A stretch of DNA of 64,000 bases from Furcasterigmium furcatum (Eukaryota; Ascomycota; Sordariomycetes; Glomerellales; Plectosphaerellaceae): the NCBI GenBank assembly GCA_001599815.1, contig BCIA01000007.1, positions 806,001 through 870,000 on the forward strand, given 5' to 3'. A program made the translations under genes and the position numbers. Below the pieces are notes generated by a model. It worked only from the letters and a program-made list of their open reading frames with translations. It was not told where the DNA came from and made no database searches. This document shows, piece by piece, positions 20,788 to 31,137 of the stretch. Each line of letters opens with the position of its first letter. The first letter of the stretch is position 1.

Positions 20788-22460
20788 ATGATGGTTCGTC
20801 TCGCCGACTGTGTTGTGACTGCAGCGGCTTACACAGGCCTGTCCGTTGCCCAAGACACCACCGGCTTCATTGGTGTAAGTTTGTTGCTTTGAATCTTCGG
20901 GCCGACTACATCTATGCCTACCTCTATTTTCCTGGAAAGAAACTGATATTAGGGCCTCTCACAGTGCGATGCTCTGATTGAGGCTGGACTGAGCCACAGC
21001 CTTCTCCTCCCATCAGGCTGTGGCTACCGCCGTTCGCTGGCTGGCTTTTGGAGCGGTGCCGCGCAGGACCTCCAGCCGGGGTGCATCTTGCAGCCCAGAA
21101 ATGCCGACGAGGTCTCGAAGGGCATCAAGGCCCTGGCTCCTCTCAAAGGCGATGGCGAATGGCACGTTGCGGTCAAGGGCGGAGGTCATAGCCACTGGCC
21201 CAGTAACAACGTGGACAAGGGTGTTACCATTGACCTTGCCCGTATGAAGGAGACGACAGTTCAGGAGGCCCCCTACCCTGATGGCAACTATACACATGTA
21301 AGTGAAGTCTAGTTCTCTGAGCAGGAAGATCTCAATCGGCTGACAACATTCAGGTTGCGTCCATTGGTCCTGGCGCCAACTGGGGAGATACCTTGCGGGT
21401 CACCGAAGCACTCGGCTTCGGCCTTACGAGTGGTCGCGTTTCTACCGTTGGTGTGTCCGGTTTGACGCTCGGTGGTGGCGCGTCTTTTCATTCTGGACGA
21501 CGTGGTTTCGCTTGCGACGACATCATCAACTATGAGGTCGTCCTAGCATCCGGCGAGATCGTCAACGCCAACAAGACCAGCAACCCGAGGCTGTGGAAGG
21601 CTTTGAAGGGGGGCAGCAGCAATTTCGGCATCGTAACCCGTTTCGATATGGCCGCTTTCCCCGCCGGCGACATCTACGGCGGCGCAGCCTTGTCGACCTG
21701 GGATCAGAAGCAGATCTACATCGACTCCTTCCTCGACGTGGTCCATAACTCGGCCGAGAACCCCGCCGACAGCAATATTCTATTGTTCTCACAGATCCCC
21801 GACATTCCTATGCCTGTTGTAGCCAGCATTGGCGTCAATGTTGATGGCGAGAGCAACCGCACCATGTTCAGGAATCTCGAGGGCGTGCCCACCCTGATGA
21901 ACACGATCCAGAAGTGGCCATACAGCGAGATGATCTCCGACGGCCTGATCGCCAATGGGCAAAGAGCCGTGTGGTACACGCTCACCTTCCATGCAATCCC
22001 CGAGATGGTCAACAAGGCCGCCGAGCTGTTCCTGGAGCTCCTCGACGAGACCAACAGTCATCCCAATCTCGACACTAATAAGACAATCCTCTCCGTCTTG
22101 CAGCCCCTCCCCAAACACTGGGGACAGATCAACCCCGGCGGCAACGTCCTGGGCCTCGACACTTCCATGAGGAAAAACTCGATCCTCTTCCTGGCACAGG
22201 TCTCCTGCGAATCTCGCGAGACTGAGGCGTTCTTCCAGAGCCGCCTCGCTTCAATGGTTGCCGAGCTCCAGGCCTATGCCGTCCGGAAAGCTGCCGATAC
22301 TGCCTTCCGGTATCTTCCCTACGCCCATCCGACCCAGAACCCCATCAAGTCGTATGGTCACAAGAATGTCAAGTTCCTGAAAGAGGTTGCGGCGGAGTAT
22401 GACCCCACGGGTTTCTTCCAGACCAGGGTCAACGGAGGCTTCAAGATCTCTGCGCTGTAG
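20788..22460 (+). CDS. Secreted FAD-linked oxidoreductase (BBE-like, VAO superfamily)
   Basis: Exons 20788-20874, 20953-21297 and 21354-22460; introns 78 and 56 bp; 512 aa. A likely signal peptide (about 20 residues ending SVA) precedes QDTTGFIG. The FAD_binding_4 domain has VKGGGHSHW, where His108 is the likely 8-alpha covalent FAD attachment; GRVSTVGVSGLTLGGG is the following loop and has no cysteine, so a single covalent link is expected. The BBE C-terminal motif region ends with YDPTGFFQTRVNGGFKI. Relatives oxidise sugars, alcohols or amines using oxygen or other acceptors; AA7 oligosaccharide oxidases belong to the same superfamily. Substrate unknown. Two ATGs (20788, 20791) are adjacent; either gives the same frame. 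Confidence 0.88.
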
Positions 22461-23545
22461 TAGAAATCTCGGCGTGCTTGGGATATAGCATCTATTTGTC
22501 TTATCATACCTGTACCCGGGGATATACTGGAAACTTTGGAAACAATGCGAGACATTTTGGGATTTTGGAAGTCGATGAAGAAGGTTGTGTGAGACTCGGC
22601 ATAGCAAGGCCGCCAACTTTTGCTGCAGGAAGTCTGCCCATGAAGCATACCGTTTGCTCAGCCTCGCAGATTTGTTGTCCCGAGTGAGCCGAGATCCCCC
22701 TTTTGATACGTACATATCAGAACGTCATTGATTCGTGGCTGGCACGAGTCCGCGGCTCACCTCACAGGCAGCAATCCCATGATCAGCAGCAAATGTCCTC
22801 AGGTCATCAAGCCGTTAACTGTCAAAAAAACTTGACTTTATATCTGGGCTGCCATTGACTCTGTTTCAACCTCGAGACTGGCGAGGCTCACGACATGGAA
22901 CAGGCCATCTCAGGTCATGATCCTCCAGCTCACGTTTCTTGAGGCCACCTATGATTCCATCTTAGCTAGTAGTCGCAAGCCTTTCGCTAATTAACTCGGC
23001 TCACCCCGCACTTTCCGCTCATGGCAGAACCTTCAGTTCGCAGAGCCGCAACGCCACGCTGGAGGTTTAATCCTCCCGTCGGGGAAAGGGCATCTAGACG
23101 CCGAACGTGGCGCTCCTTGAGATGGTCTAGATTCCTTCCGGTTTTGGTGGCGTTCTGAGCATGCTCCAACGACACCCAACCGGGTACATAGCCGATTCAC
23201 CCATATAAGTCAAGCTGCCACCCGGGAAACCCGGCTCTTGACAACAGTTCCAAGTATTCCTCGAGTTGAGACTTTGTTGCCTTGAAGCCCGGCGACAAGC
23301 CATGTATGGGATATGTGCCATGTCCGCTGCCACTGAAGAGACTTTCCCCCATGTGTGAACGCAATTTGTGATGTGTGAATCTACCCTGCTGCTGGCCGGC
23401 TGCCTGCTCATCTTTATCTTGGTCTCACCTCCGACAGCACTCGAGGCATGCATTCTGACCAGCTGCTCGCGACACTCCCTAAGACAGGCCTGCATTCAAC
23501 ATCTTTTTATATCTCCGCAGACGATACTCAGGGCTCTTCACCAAA
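22461..23545. other. 1.1-kb intergenic region
   Basis: No supported gene, tRNA or repeat. It holds the FAD gene 3' end and the upstream region of the hypothetical gene. Confidence 0.35.
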
Positions 23546-24766
23546 ATGTGCGACTCAAGCGTGGATCACCGTTCCGGGAACGCCGGCGGTGCCGGGTCGT
23601 CCTCCAAGACATCCGCATACAGGCCGTCAATTGTCTCCGTTTCATCGAGCTCCTCTCTTGCGTCCATGGCTTCAAGTACGGCTTCCTCGGCAAATGATTC
23701 CGATTCACCCGACAGCTTGAGCAAATGGAGGTCTCCATTATTCGACTCATTTCACGACTCGAGGCGGACGTCAGTCACCTCCGCCTCGAGCGTATCCAGC
23801 GTATCCACGGTTATTCGAGTGGACAAGTTCGACCCCATTACGACTGAAGAATCATCAACTACCTCCATCCCGAGTCTTTCAAATGATATAGGAGATACAG
23901 AGTTGAATACCGATGCCCTCGATCAGCTCACAATCACGAGCCCCGAAGATGACGGAGTCGAGACATCAGTGCCTACCCAGCCATGGCCGGCCTTCAATGA
24001 CGCGAGCCCAAGGCTCGACTGGTTCAGAGCAGACTGCGACACTCTCGAGGAACTTACAGTCCTGAGCCGCAAGAGGTTGAAGCAAGCTTCGATCTGGAAC
24101 GATAACGGCCGCGGGTGGGCGAGGCAGTGGATCAACCTGTTCGCCAGGCTTCACTGGCAGGAGCATGAGGATGCACTGGAATACGCCCGCGAGACGACTT
24201 GGGCAGACCTCGAGGAAATATCACAGGAGGGACGAACCAAAGGAGTCCAGAGGTGCATGCACATCCTGTCATGTGCTGGCATCAACGACGACCTGGCAAT
24301 TTCCCTCTGGGACACTCTAGTCAGGCACCTCGCCGATAGGGACCCAGACAACGACGACGCGGAGACGGATCAGAGTGTGCCCGGCATGAGGCTCCAGCGG
24401 GCTTTCATCGACTCCCTGGACGCGGGCACCAGGCCGACGCTCCCTCCCCGGAGGGCGTCGTATGATGTCCAGATGACCGATGCTCACCAGACGAATGCAC
24501 TCGAGGTTGGCGACAGGAACAAGGCGACGTCTTTCTGCGACCTCGATTGGATGAAGGCCCATGGGCCTCCGGTTTGGGAAATCGAAGAAGAAGCCAAGAC
24601 GGGGAAAAGCGCTTCGGGCCTGGTCGTGGGGGCCGGGAACGAGATCAGTCAGCCGGTCGGGTCATTTGCTGGACCAAAGATACTTGCTCCTACTGTGACT
24701 TTCGAGGAGAAAAAACCGGGGGCCACGAGGCATTTTAATACCATGAAGGTCACTGCTCGTGTCTGA
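23546..24766 (+). CDS. Hypothetical protein, Ser-rich N-terminus, ascomycete type
   Basis: Intronless, 406 aa, no family recognised. Residues 1-110 are Ser/Thr-rich and probably disordered (SIVSVSSSSSLASMASS; SVTSASSVSSVSTV). Residues about 160-270 look folded and helical with aromatic and charged residues (ARQWINLFARLHWQEHEDAL, then a segment with CMHILSCAGINDDLAISLWD). The C-terminus returns to low complexity (VTFEEKKPGATRHFNT). No signal peptide or membrane segment. The long open frame with coding-like composition supports a real gene. The head region could be a phosphorylated regulatory tail. Confidence 0.7.
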   Translation: MCDSSVDHRSGNAGGAGSSSKTSAYRPSIVSVSSSSSLASMASSTASSANDSDSPDSLSKWRSPLFDSFHDSRRTSVTSASSVSSVSTVIRVDKFDPITTEESSTTSIPSLSNDIGDTELNTDALDQLTITSPEDDGVETSVPTQPWPAFNDASPRLDWFRADCDTLEELTVLSRKRLKQASIWNDNGRGWARQWINLFARLHWQEHEDALEYARETTWADLEEISQEGRTKGVQRCMHILSCAGINDDLAISLWDTLVRHLADRDPDNDDAETDQSVPGMRLQRAFIDSLDAGTRPTLPPRRASYDVQMTDAHQTNALEVGDRNKATSFCDLDWMKAHGPPVWEIEEEAKTGKSASGLVVGAGNEISQPVGSFAGPKILAPTVTFEEKKPGATRHFNTMKVTARV

Positions 24767-25385
24767 GGGCTTGAGGCGCGGGTTGAGATGCAAGGCGCTG
24801 GCAGCCAGGTGAGGGTCGCATAATGCAGGAAGAAGGAGGATCTTACGAGGATCTTTCTGATATGGCAGAGGCGGTAACAGATTGACAAAGGCATCTGCGC
24901 GGTATATATATGAATGGCTCCGCTGAACTCGATTCGACGTTGAAGTAGAGATGGAAACCGACTTCCGAAAAACGATCGGCGTTCGGATGCCGAAGCGGCA
25001 CCCGATGACCCCACATCGCCGGAGCTGGCGCCGGCGAGGATCACGGTCCCCTTCCGAAGTCATTGCGGATGGCCGCAGTTGACCTTCTCGGCTTCTTTCG
25101 AGCTTTTCAGAACATCTGCCGTCGTTATTCTTCGACATTGGTCCTCCTGAAGCCTGAGTAAGATGCGGGCAGATCGTCAGAAGTGACGTCACGATGGCGG
25201 GCGAAATCTACGTCATCTTCAGGTCAACACGCAACACTCGATTAAACCTGAGGTCTTCATATTCCCTACAACAAAGCCTCACCCGTTGATTGAATTGAAT
25301 ACATCCACCGATTCGCAAACGAAGCCACCACCAAGCCTCGTTCTCGCCAGTCAACCCTCCCAGCACCTCCCTCTGACACACCATC
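24767..25385. other. Intergenic region before kelch gene
   Basis: About 620 bp; nothing beyond short ORFs. Probably holds the promoter of the kelch gene. Confidence 0.35.
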
Positions 25386-26679
25386 ATGGCCGAAGCAGTC
25401 ACCGGAGCCATCATCGCGGAGCAGGCCGTCTCAACAGGCCTCGAGGCCGCTGCCGGCGTTGCCATTGCGCGGCCCACGCAACCTCTGAAGGCATCCTTGT
25501 CTCAGATCTCCATACCCGCAGAAGACAGCAAGTGAGTTGGTTCAGGTCCTCGCAGTGAGATGGTCCGCTGACAGTTGCAGGACGGCACTCGCGCGCTACA
25601 ACCACACACTCACCACAATCGAGGGCAAAGCCTACATCTTTGGAGGAGAATCTCACGCGGGAGACCTCTGCTCGAACGATGTGCACGCCATCACCCTGTC
25701 AGAGGAGGGTCGAGCGACCGGCGACCACGCATGCTACCCGACTCTCGCGATGAAGGACACCGAGACTGGAGAGACAGCCGCCCCGTCTCCCCGCTCAGAG
25801 CACGCAGCCTGCGCACGGGGCTCGTACCTCGTGGTCCATGGAGGACGCGACGGCAGCGGCAACCCGATCAAAGAGTCCTGCATCTGGCTGTGGGACTCCA
25901 ACCACCTCAGCTGGTCGCGCATCCGCGCACCGAGCCAGATCGGCAAGACCCTGGAGCCGCGATTCGGCCACCGCATCTTCCTCGACGAGACGCAGGACAT
26001 TCTCATTCTGCACGGAGGCTGGACCGCGCCTGGGCAGCCCGAGAGCACGGAAACGTGGCTTTACACCTTCGATACCCTCGCGTGGACGGAGCTGCCCTCG
26101 TCGCCGGCGGCATCAGCGGCCGCGGCCTTCGTCGACAACGTGCTCTACACGGTCACGAAGGGTACCAACATGCCTGGCGCAGTCCAGTATCTGGACATCA
26201 AGTCCAATGCCACCGATCGCGGGAACCCAAATGCGATGGAGTGGCAGACGATCGACTTTCCCGTGAACCCGCTGGCGCCCGGTCCCCAACCTCGTGTCGG
26301 GGGCGCTCTTGTCCCGATCACCACCGGAGTTGGTCGACTGTACCTCGTCTACATGTTCGGAAGTGCTTTGGGAGAAGCAGAAAGCGGAAGGGAATTCTAC
26401 TCAGATGTCTGGTCTCTGCAGCTTCCGAGTCGCCACCACTCGATGGCCGCCGTCAAGGATGCCATCCGGGGCACGCTCCCCCGCGGCGAATCCGGGGAGC
26501 TGAGCTGGGCCGAGGTGGAGATTCTTCCAGCGGAGGAGATCAAGCATGAAGGCAAGGCCCATCCTGGGCCGCGTGGTTTCTTCGGCGCCGATGCGATGGG
26601 GGAGAAGGGCGTCATCTTCTGGGGCGGTTTGGACGGAAGGGGGAACGAAGGCGATGGCTGGTTGCTGCAGATTCAGTAA
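25386..26679 (+). CDS. Kelch-repeat beta-propeller protein
   Basis: Exons 25386-25531 and 25581-26679, intron 49 bp, 414 aa. The second exon carries kelch-type blades: ARYNHTLTTIEGKAYIFGGE, SEHAACARGSYLVVHGGRD, RFGHRIFLDETQDILILHGG with YTFDTLAWTELPS, a blade around RLYLVYMFG/SDVWSLQLPS, and a last one with GVIFWGGLDGRGNEGDGW. The N-terminal 45 residues are Ala-rich without a clear signal peptide. Kelch propellers are binding scaffolds (actin, ubiquitin ligase adaptors, polarity proteins) and this one has no extra domain to say which. Splicing AA|G restores the first blade, so the intron is well supported. Confidence 0.85.
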
Positions 26680-27622
26680 ACCACACGGAAATCGGGCAGT
26701 CCTCAATGGGACACAGATCACCGCTAACTTCTTCTTCTTCGAGACCATGACGAGCATAGAACTCAATGAAAAAGAGAAGACCCGCGGACAGGATCGAGTC
26801 CTGACGCGGTCAAGTTCCAAAGATTGGACCAGGATGGTGCCCCCCGACACCACCAGCCATAGGCCGTAGCCCCCGGCTGCGAACAGGTCAGCAGCTCCCA
26901 AGGCCCGCAGGCCGAGGCGAGCAAAGGAAAAAATTGTGTCCCCGATCAAAGCCGCAGAAGCGGCCTTGACGATGGTCCACACCCGCAACATGAGGGCAGG
27001 GCGGACTCGGGGGCGCCCCGTCCGAAGATGAGGATGATGAAGAGAGGAAGAAGAGGAGACCGATGAGGGAGCGTGGGGACATTTTAAAGGAAAGGTACAA
27101 GGTACTTGATTCGTGGTGATCTGGGAAATGGCAGGTGCCTGGCAATTTGTCTCCTTCCTTCGCGGCAGGAAAAGCTCGTGGGCGGGAAGGAGCTGCTGAT
27201 CTCTGGGTCCAGAGTGGCAGGTGCTCTCTGCACCCGGGATGACTCCTAGAGGGTTGGCACTTGCCTCTTGTCCTTCTGACACACTGGAGCTGACTGCCTC
27301 AGCCTTTGCGAGGAAAGAGGAGAGGGAGCCTGGGACCTTCTTGCCTGAGGCCCTTCAATTTCCGCCAGCCACCGACCAAAGAGGGAAGCAACGAGGAGGC
27401 AGGCTCGGTGTGCCACGGTGCGGGCACCCAACTTGCCCAACATTCACGGATCACATTAAAGGAGAGCACCATTTTGGAACAGAAGAGTCAGGCGGCGCCG
27501 GGCCGCACCCTGGGGCCTGCCTTCTCATTGGAGAAAAGGGGTATCGAGCTTATGGAGTATGTACAGGCGGGGATGCATAGATATGTACAAGTAAGGAAAC
27601 GCTGAACAATCACCCGCCCTCC
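26680..27622. other. Convergent intergenic region, kelch and AA8 genes
   Basis: About 940 bp between two 3' ends. ORFs on both strands (e.g. 27282-26401 reverse) overlap the kelch gene antisense and have no domain. Nothing supported. Confidence 0.4.
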
Positions 27623-28465
27623 TCAGTCGTCATCGTCGCTGTCACTGTCGCTATCGCTGTCATCGCCACTCCCCTCGTCTCCGCTCCCATCCTCGAAGGC
27701 GCCGGGGACAGCGGCCCTCGCCCGCGCCGAGGCAGGCAGCGGCTGCAGCGCCGTCGCGGCGACCGCGTCAAACCCATCAGTCGCGGCAGCGCCCAGCCTG
27801 GCAGTGAACGGGCCGAACCCGCGCTCGTGGAAGCCGAGCTGCGCACCGGGGTCGGCGGCATCGCCGCGGGGAGCACGCTCCGAGAGCGCCCAGCCCATGA
27901 CGGCGTCGCCGCCCATCCTCTCGGGCCCCAGGCCGAGCGTCGAGTCGAGGCAGTTCTCGCAGAGGAAGCTGAAGGTCAACTGTGTGTCGTTGACGACTGT
28001 ACCGTCTGGGAGCGGTCGCACTTGGAAGTTGCCCGAGACCTCGGGAGGGTTGTCCTCGTTGGTGGCCTGGCGGAAGGACGCCATGACGCCGCCGTTGCCG
28101 TCGGGCCACGCGGCGAGGATGAAGTTGCCCTCCATGCTGCCCGTGAGGCCCATGGCGCCCCAGCCGATGCCGTTGACCAGGGGGAAGGAGAGCTGGCCGA
28201 TGAAGGAGCCGGCGGTGCCGGCGGGCGGGAGCTGGGGAGGGAGGGCAAAGGCGAAGCCGAACTGGGTGCGGGCGCCGAAGAAGCGCTCCATTTGTAGGCC
28301 GGTGTTCTGGTCAACGAACTCGGAAGAGAACTGGGCGGGGGAGGAGGTCGGGTCGTCCGCGAGGATGAAGCCGGGGAGGAGGAGGGTCGTGGCCAGCAGG
28401 CGGTGGGGGTTGATGAACCGGCTCCTGGCGATGTGCCTGTGGCGAGGGTTCTGAGGGAGAGCCAT
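27623..28465 (-). CDS. Secreted AA8-type heme-b cytochrome domain (CDH cytochrome-like)
   Basis: Single exon, 280 aa. Signal-anchor-like start: basic n-region, then LLATTLLLPGFILA, cleavage near residue 36. The rest matches the DOMON/CDH-cytochrome fold: GLTGSMEGNFILAAWPDG with candidate heme ligand Met111, QLTFSFLCENC, VMGWALSE, and GFHERGFGPF with candidate heme ligand His213. Such domains take electrons from a flavoprotein and can reduce LPMOs or Fe(III). Here no dehydrogenase or CBM is attached. The C-terminus is an unusual acidic tail of Ser-Asp repeats ending DSDSDSDSDDDD, not a GPI signal. A longer upstream frame exists, but ATG 28465 gives the proper secretion signal. AA8 assignment fair to good. 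Confidence 0.8.
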   Translation of the reverse strand: MALPQNPRHRHIARSRFINPHRLLATTLLLPGFILADDPTSSPAQFSSEFVDQNTGLQMERFFGARTQFGFAFALPPQLPPAGTAGSFIGQLSFPLVNGIGWGAMGLTGSMEGNFILAAWPDGNGGVMASFRQATNEDNPPEVSGNFQVRPLPDGTVVNDTQLTFSFLCENCLDSTLGLGPERMGGDAVMGWALSERAPRGDAADPGAQLGFHERGFGPFTARLGAAATDGFDAVAATALQPLPASARARAAVPGAFEDGSGDEGSGDDSDSDSDSDDDD

Positions 28466-29582
28466 GATGATGTGTTGATGAGGCAGATAACGAGTCGGTA
28501 ATGACTGGGTCGAATGGAGAGAAGCAGTGGAGAGGGTCAAATAGATCAGGCTGGGCCGGAGAAGAAGAGAAACTGATGAGAGACCTGCTGCTGGAGAATA
28601 GGAGAGTGAGGCTATCACGAGAGATCCCAAGATACTTAAGCAAAGGCCAAGCGGTCTTGCCCAGCTCAAAACTAACCTGAACTAAGGTATGGGCTATTCC
28701 CGTCCTCTACGTACCGGCCTAGTGGTCTTGGTATGTCGCAGGTTGTGCCGTTCAATGGTTCCTCGAGGGACGGCACGATGCCCCCATGACGACCGTGACG
28801 ACGAAAAAGCCCGGGCGAGACCAGCACCCCGCGATGGGAAAGGCCTGGCTTAGGCGCTTGGCAACCTCAAAAATGGCACTTGAGGCTGGTCTGAAGGGTG
28901 TGTGCTCAAACATTGACGGGCACGAGCAGCCCGCTGGCCTGGGGTAGGAGGCAGCCCGTCATCGTGGGGGTTGGTGTGCGATCATCTGTGGAAGGCCAGA
29001 TGGCACGCTGGGCCTGGTATTGCTGTATCAAAGAAGTCCAGAGATTCCATCGACAAGCTGCCAAGAGACCGAAAATAGCTTCCCCTCGTCCCTGATCGGC
29101 CTCGCCTGGGTGCGCGTCCTGACGGACGTCGCCCGAACATGAGCCCAAAAAGGCGGCCAAGTCCAGACGAGACGGCGGTGGCGGGCAAGTCGAAACGACG
29201 CGATATCAGCCGCGACGCCCAAAATGCTCAAAAATAGCCACGACTCAGAAGGCGTGCGTCGACTCCTTGGTCTGGAGTTGTGCTTTTTGATCCCAAGTCG
29301 GTGGTTGTGAGCAGGAGAAGAGGAGAAGTCGTCGCGATGAGACAAGCTGATGCTAGGATGAGACGGTAATGGCCGCGCGCTGATTGGCCAGGACCCCGGC
29401 TCGACTTGCATTACGGCCTGTGCGCTGTTTGAGGTCCGCTACGGCTCAAACTGCCCCCTGAGATTGACCGCGACTGGACATTCTGTTGGAAGCTCTATGT
29501 ATGCCATATGGGACACACATCGGACTGGGAGTTTGACTTGTCCGCATGGCTTGCGGACGAGTGAACAACGGCACTAAGCAAC
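28466..29582. other. 1.1-kb intergenic region upstream of AA8 gene
   Basis: No supported gene. Contains the AA8 promoter and the 3' flank of the short gene at 29583. ORFs here lack domains and coding-like pattern. Confidence 0.35.
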
Positions 29583-30053
29583 TTAGGATATAGAACCACG
29601 AGAAGAAATTGCCATATGCGGGTCGAGCCTCGGATTGCGCGGCTTCAGCGGCCCGTACAGCTCCTCCATCCGCTTGCTTTTCCCCGGGAAGTCGAAGATG
29701 TGGTCAGGGCAGAACATCCACTCGACATCGCGTCCAGGACAGAGTTCACGGCCGTATCCCTCGCAGGTCGCCTCGTCCATGGCCACACGCCCCAAGGTTT
29801 GGACAAGATCCCACCACAGACCCAGTCGCAGACGCCTGCGGCGAGAGGGAAGGGGGGATATCCCCGCGTCAGGCGCGTCGTCCGTCTCATCGTCCGAGTC
29901 CATTTGGCCATCAGTCGCGATGATCCTGACCCAAGTCTCCCATACCAGCGCGGCTTTGTCGTCCCTCGTCATGGCGGAAAGCTCCTTATCGCCGGGTACC
30001 CGCGCGAGCCGCTCGATCGCCGAGCCCGCGCGGGTAGGTCTAGTATTAATCAT
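29583..30053 (-). CDS. Hypothetical protein, possibly 5'-truncated
   Basis: 156 codons from ATG 30053, GC3-rich and coding-like, no family recognised. Residues about 25-155 look like a folded charged region (DKAALVWETWVRIIATDGQM; RLGLWWDLVQTLGRVAMDEA; then DVEWMFCPDHIFDFPGKSKR). The sequence upstream of the ATG changes abruptly to AT-rich non-coding DNA that begins an LTR-like sequence 18 bp away, so the true 5' end may have been lost. It may be a remnant or a small gene. Confidence 0.45.
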   Translation of the reverse strand: MINTRPTRAGSAIERLARVPGDKELSAMTRDDKAALVWETWVRIIATDGQMDSDDETDDAPDAGISPLPSRRRRLRLGLWWDLVQTLGRVAMDEATCEGYGRELCPGRDVEWMFCPDHIFDFPGKSKRMEELYGPLKPRNPRLDPHMAISSRGSIS

Positions 30054-30071
30054 AGACTTTAACTTGCTGAG

Positions 30072-30467
30072 TGTAACTCTTCGATCCCTGGCGCTCGTGG
30101 CCTAAGAAGATCTTCATGTGACCGTGGGCCCTGGCTAAGTCATCACCCTGGCTCACCGAGGGCTCACCGATGCCCCTTCACTATAGTTATACTTATGATT
30201 CTAATGAAGACTCAAGTTGGTCACTGTCGTGAGTCTGGGTAGAGCTATGTACACAGGAGGTCCTTTCTTATATAGTTCAATGTGTCCTTTGTTCTAGCCA
30301 ACCATGTTGGTCTTGTTGGAGTTGGTGACCCTTCTCATGGATGACGGTCCGCGATGATCCATCTCACGTGACCGTGGTTGTGTTATTCAGGGGGTTTGTG
30401 GCACGGGTCTTTGTTCTGGCCGCCTGCTGAGCCACCTTCTTACTTAAGTGACAAGCTGGGCGTTACA
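30072..30467. mobile_element. Possible solo LTR
   Basis: 396-bp AT-rich segment with ends TGTAAC ... GTTACA, the TG..CA short inverted ends of fungal gypsy-type LTRs. The flanking 5-mers (CTGAG, TAAGG) do not match, and no internal retroelement genes are present. It could be an old solo LTR or chance. Confidence 0.3.
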
Positions 30468-31137
30468 TAAGGATTCCCGGAGATAACTGTCTCGGAGGGC
30501 CGAAGTAGAACTGTCAGTTATACACACGGTTCCAAGAGTACCCTGAAATCCGAAGTGCCTAATTCTTCACAAGCTCAGGCCGGAGAACAGAATGTATGAC
30601 CGATTTCGATTTTGACGGATATGGTACATGTAAGCGAACAGCCCACCTGGCAATATTGAAGCAGCTTGCTAATAAAAACTAACTCCGGACCCTGAAGCAT
30701 TGATAATCAGGAATTTGCTGGAACTTTGGCCGTGGAGTGTACTCTTTGGGGAGAGGGTGACTAGTCCGGAAGGGGGAAAAAAGTCATCACGGCGAGTCAT
30801 GATCAGTGAGGGAAATGGTGAAGGACAAGGAAAGGACCAAACATGACACCATAGCAACTGACCTAAACAGTTACATTAAATATATTACAAAGGGCGGTGT
30901 TAAGCTTTCAGTTTGGCCTATCGCCGGAATGGGTCTCTGAAGCACGCGGTGATTTGTAAGTCATGGTCCAGAGGAATGCTCTCCCGCAATGAGCCCACGG
31001 CGCTGTGGGACGTCTTAAGTGAGTTCATTTCACTTTCCCCTCCTGCTTCCACTTGACTTCAGAATTCAACCCCTCGTGACACCTAAGCAAGCCTTGTTCC
31101 TCATCACCTACTCTCAGAATCCCTCGCCAACGTAATC
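30468..31137. other. Intergenic region before SDR gene
   Basis: About 670 bp, AT-richer; no gene seen. Pyrimidine-rich ATTTCACTTTCCCCTCCTGC about 110 bp upstream of the SDR ATG fits a fungal promoter/leader. Confidence 0.35.

Noticed and set aside
20788..22460. Firm AA7 oligosaccharide oxidase assignment
   Set aside because: The loop that carries the second covalent cysteine in classic AA7 enzymes has none here, so only the wider BBE-like family is supported.
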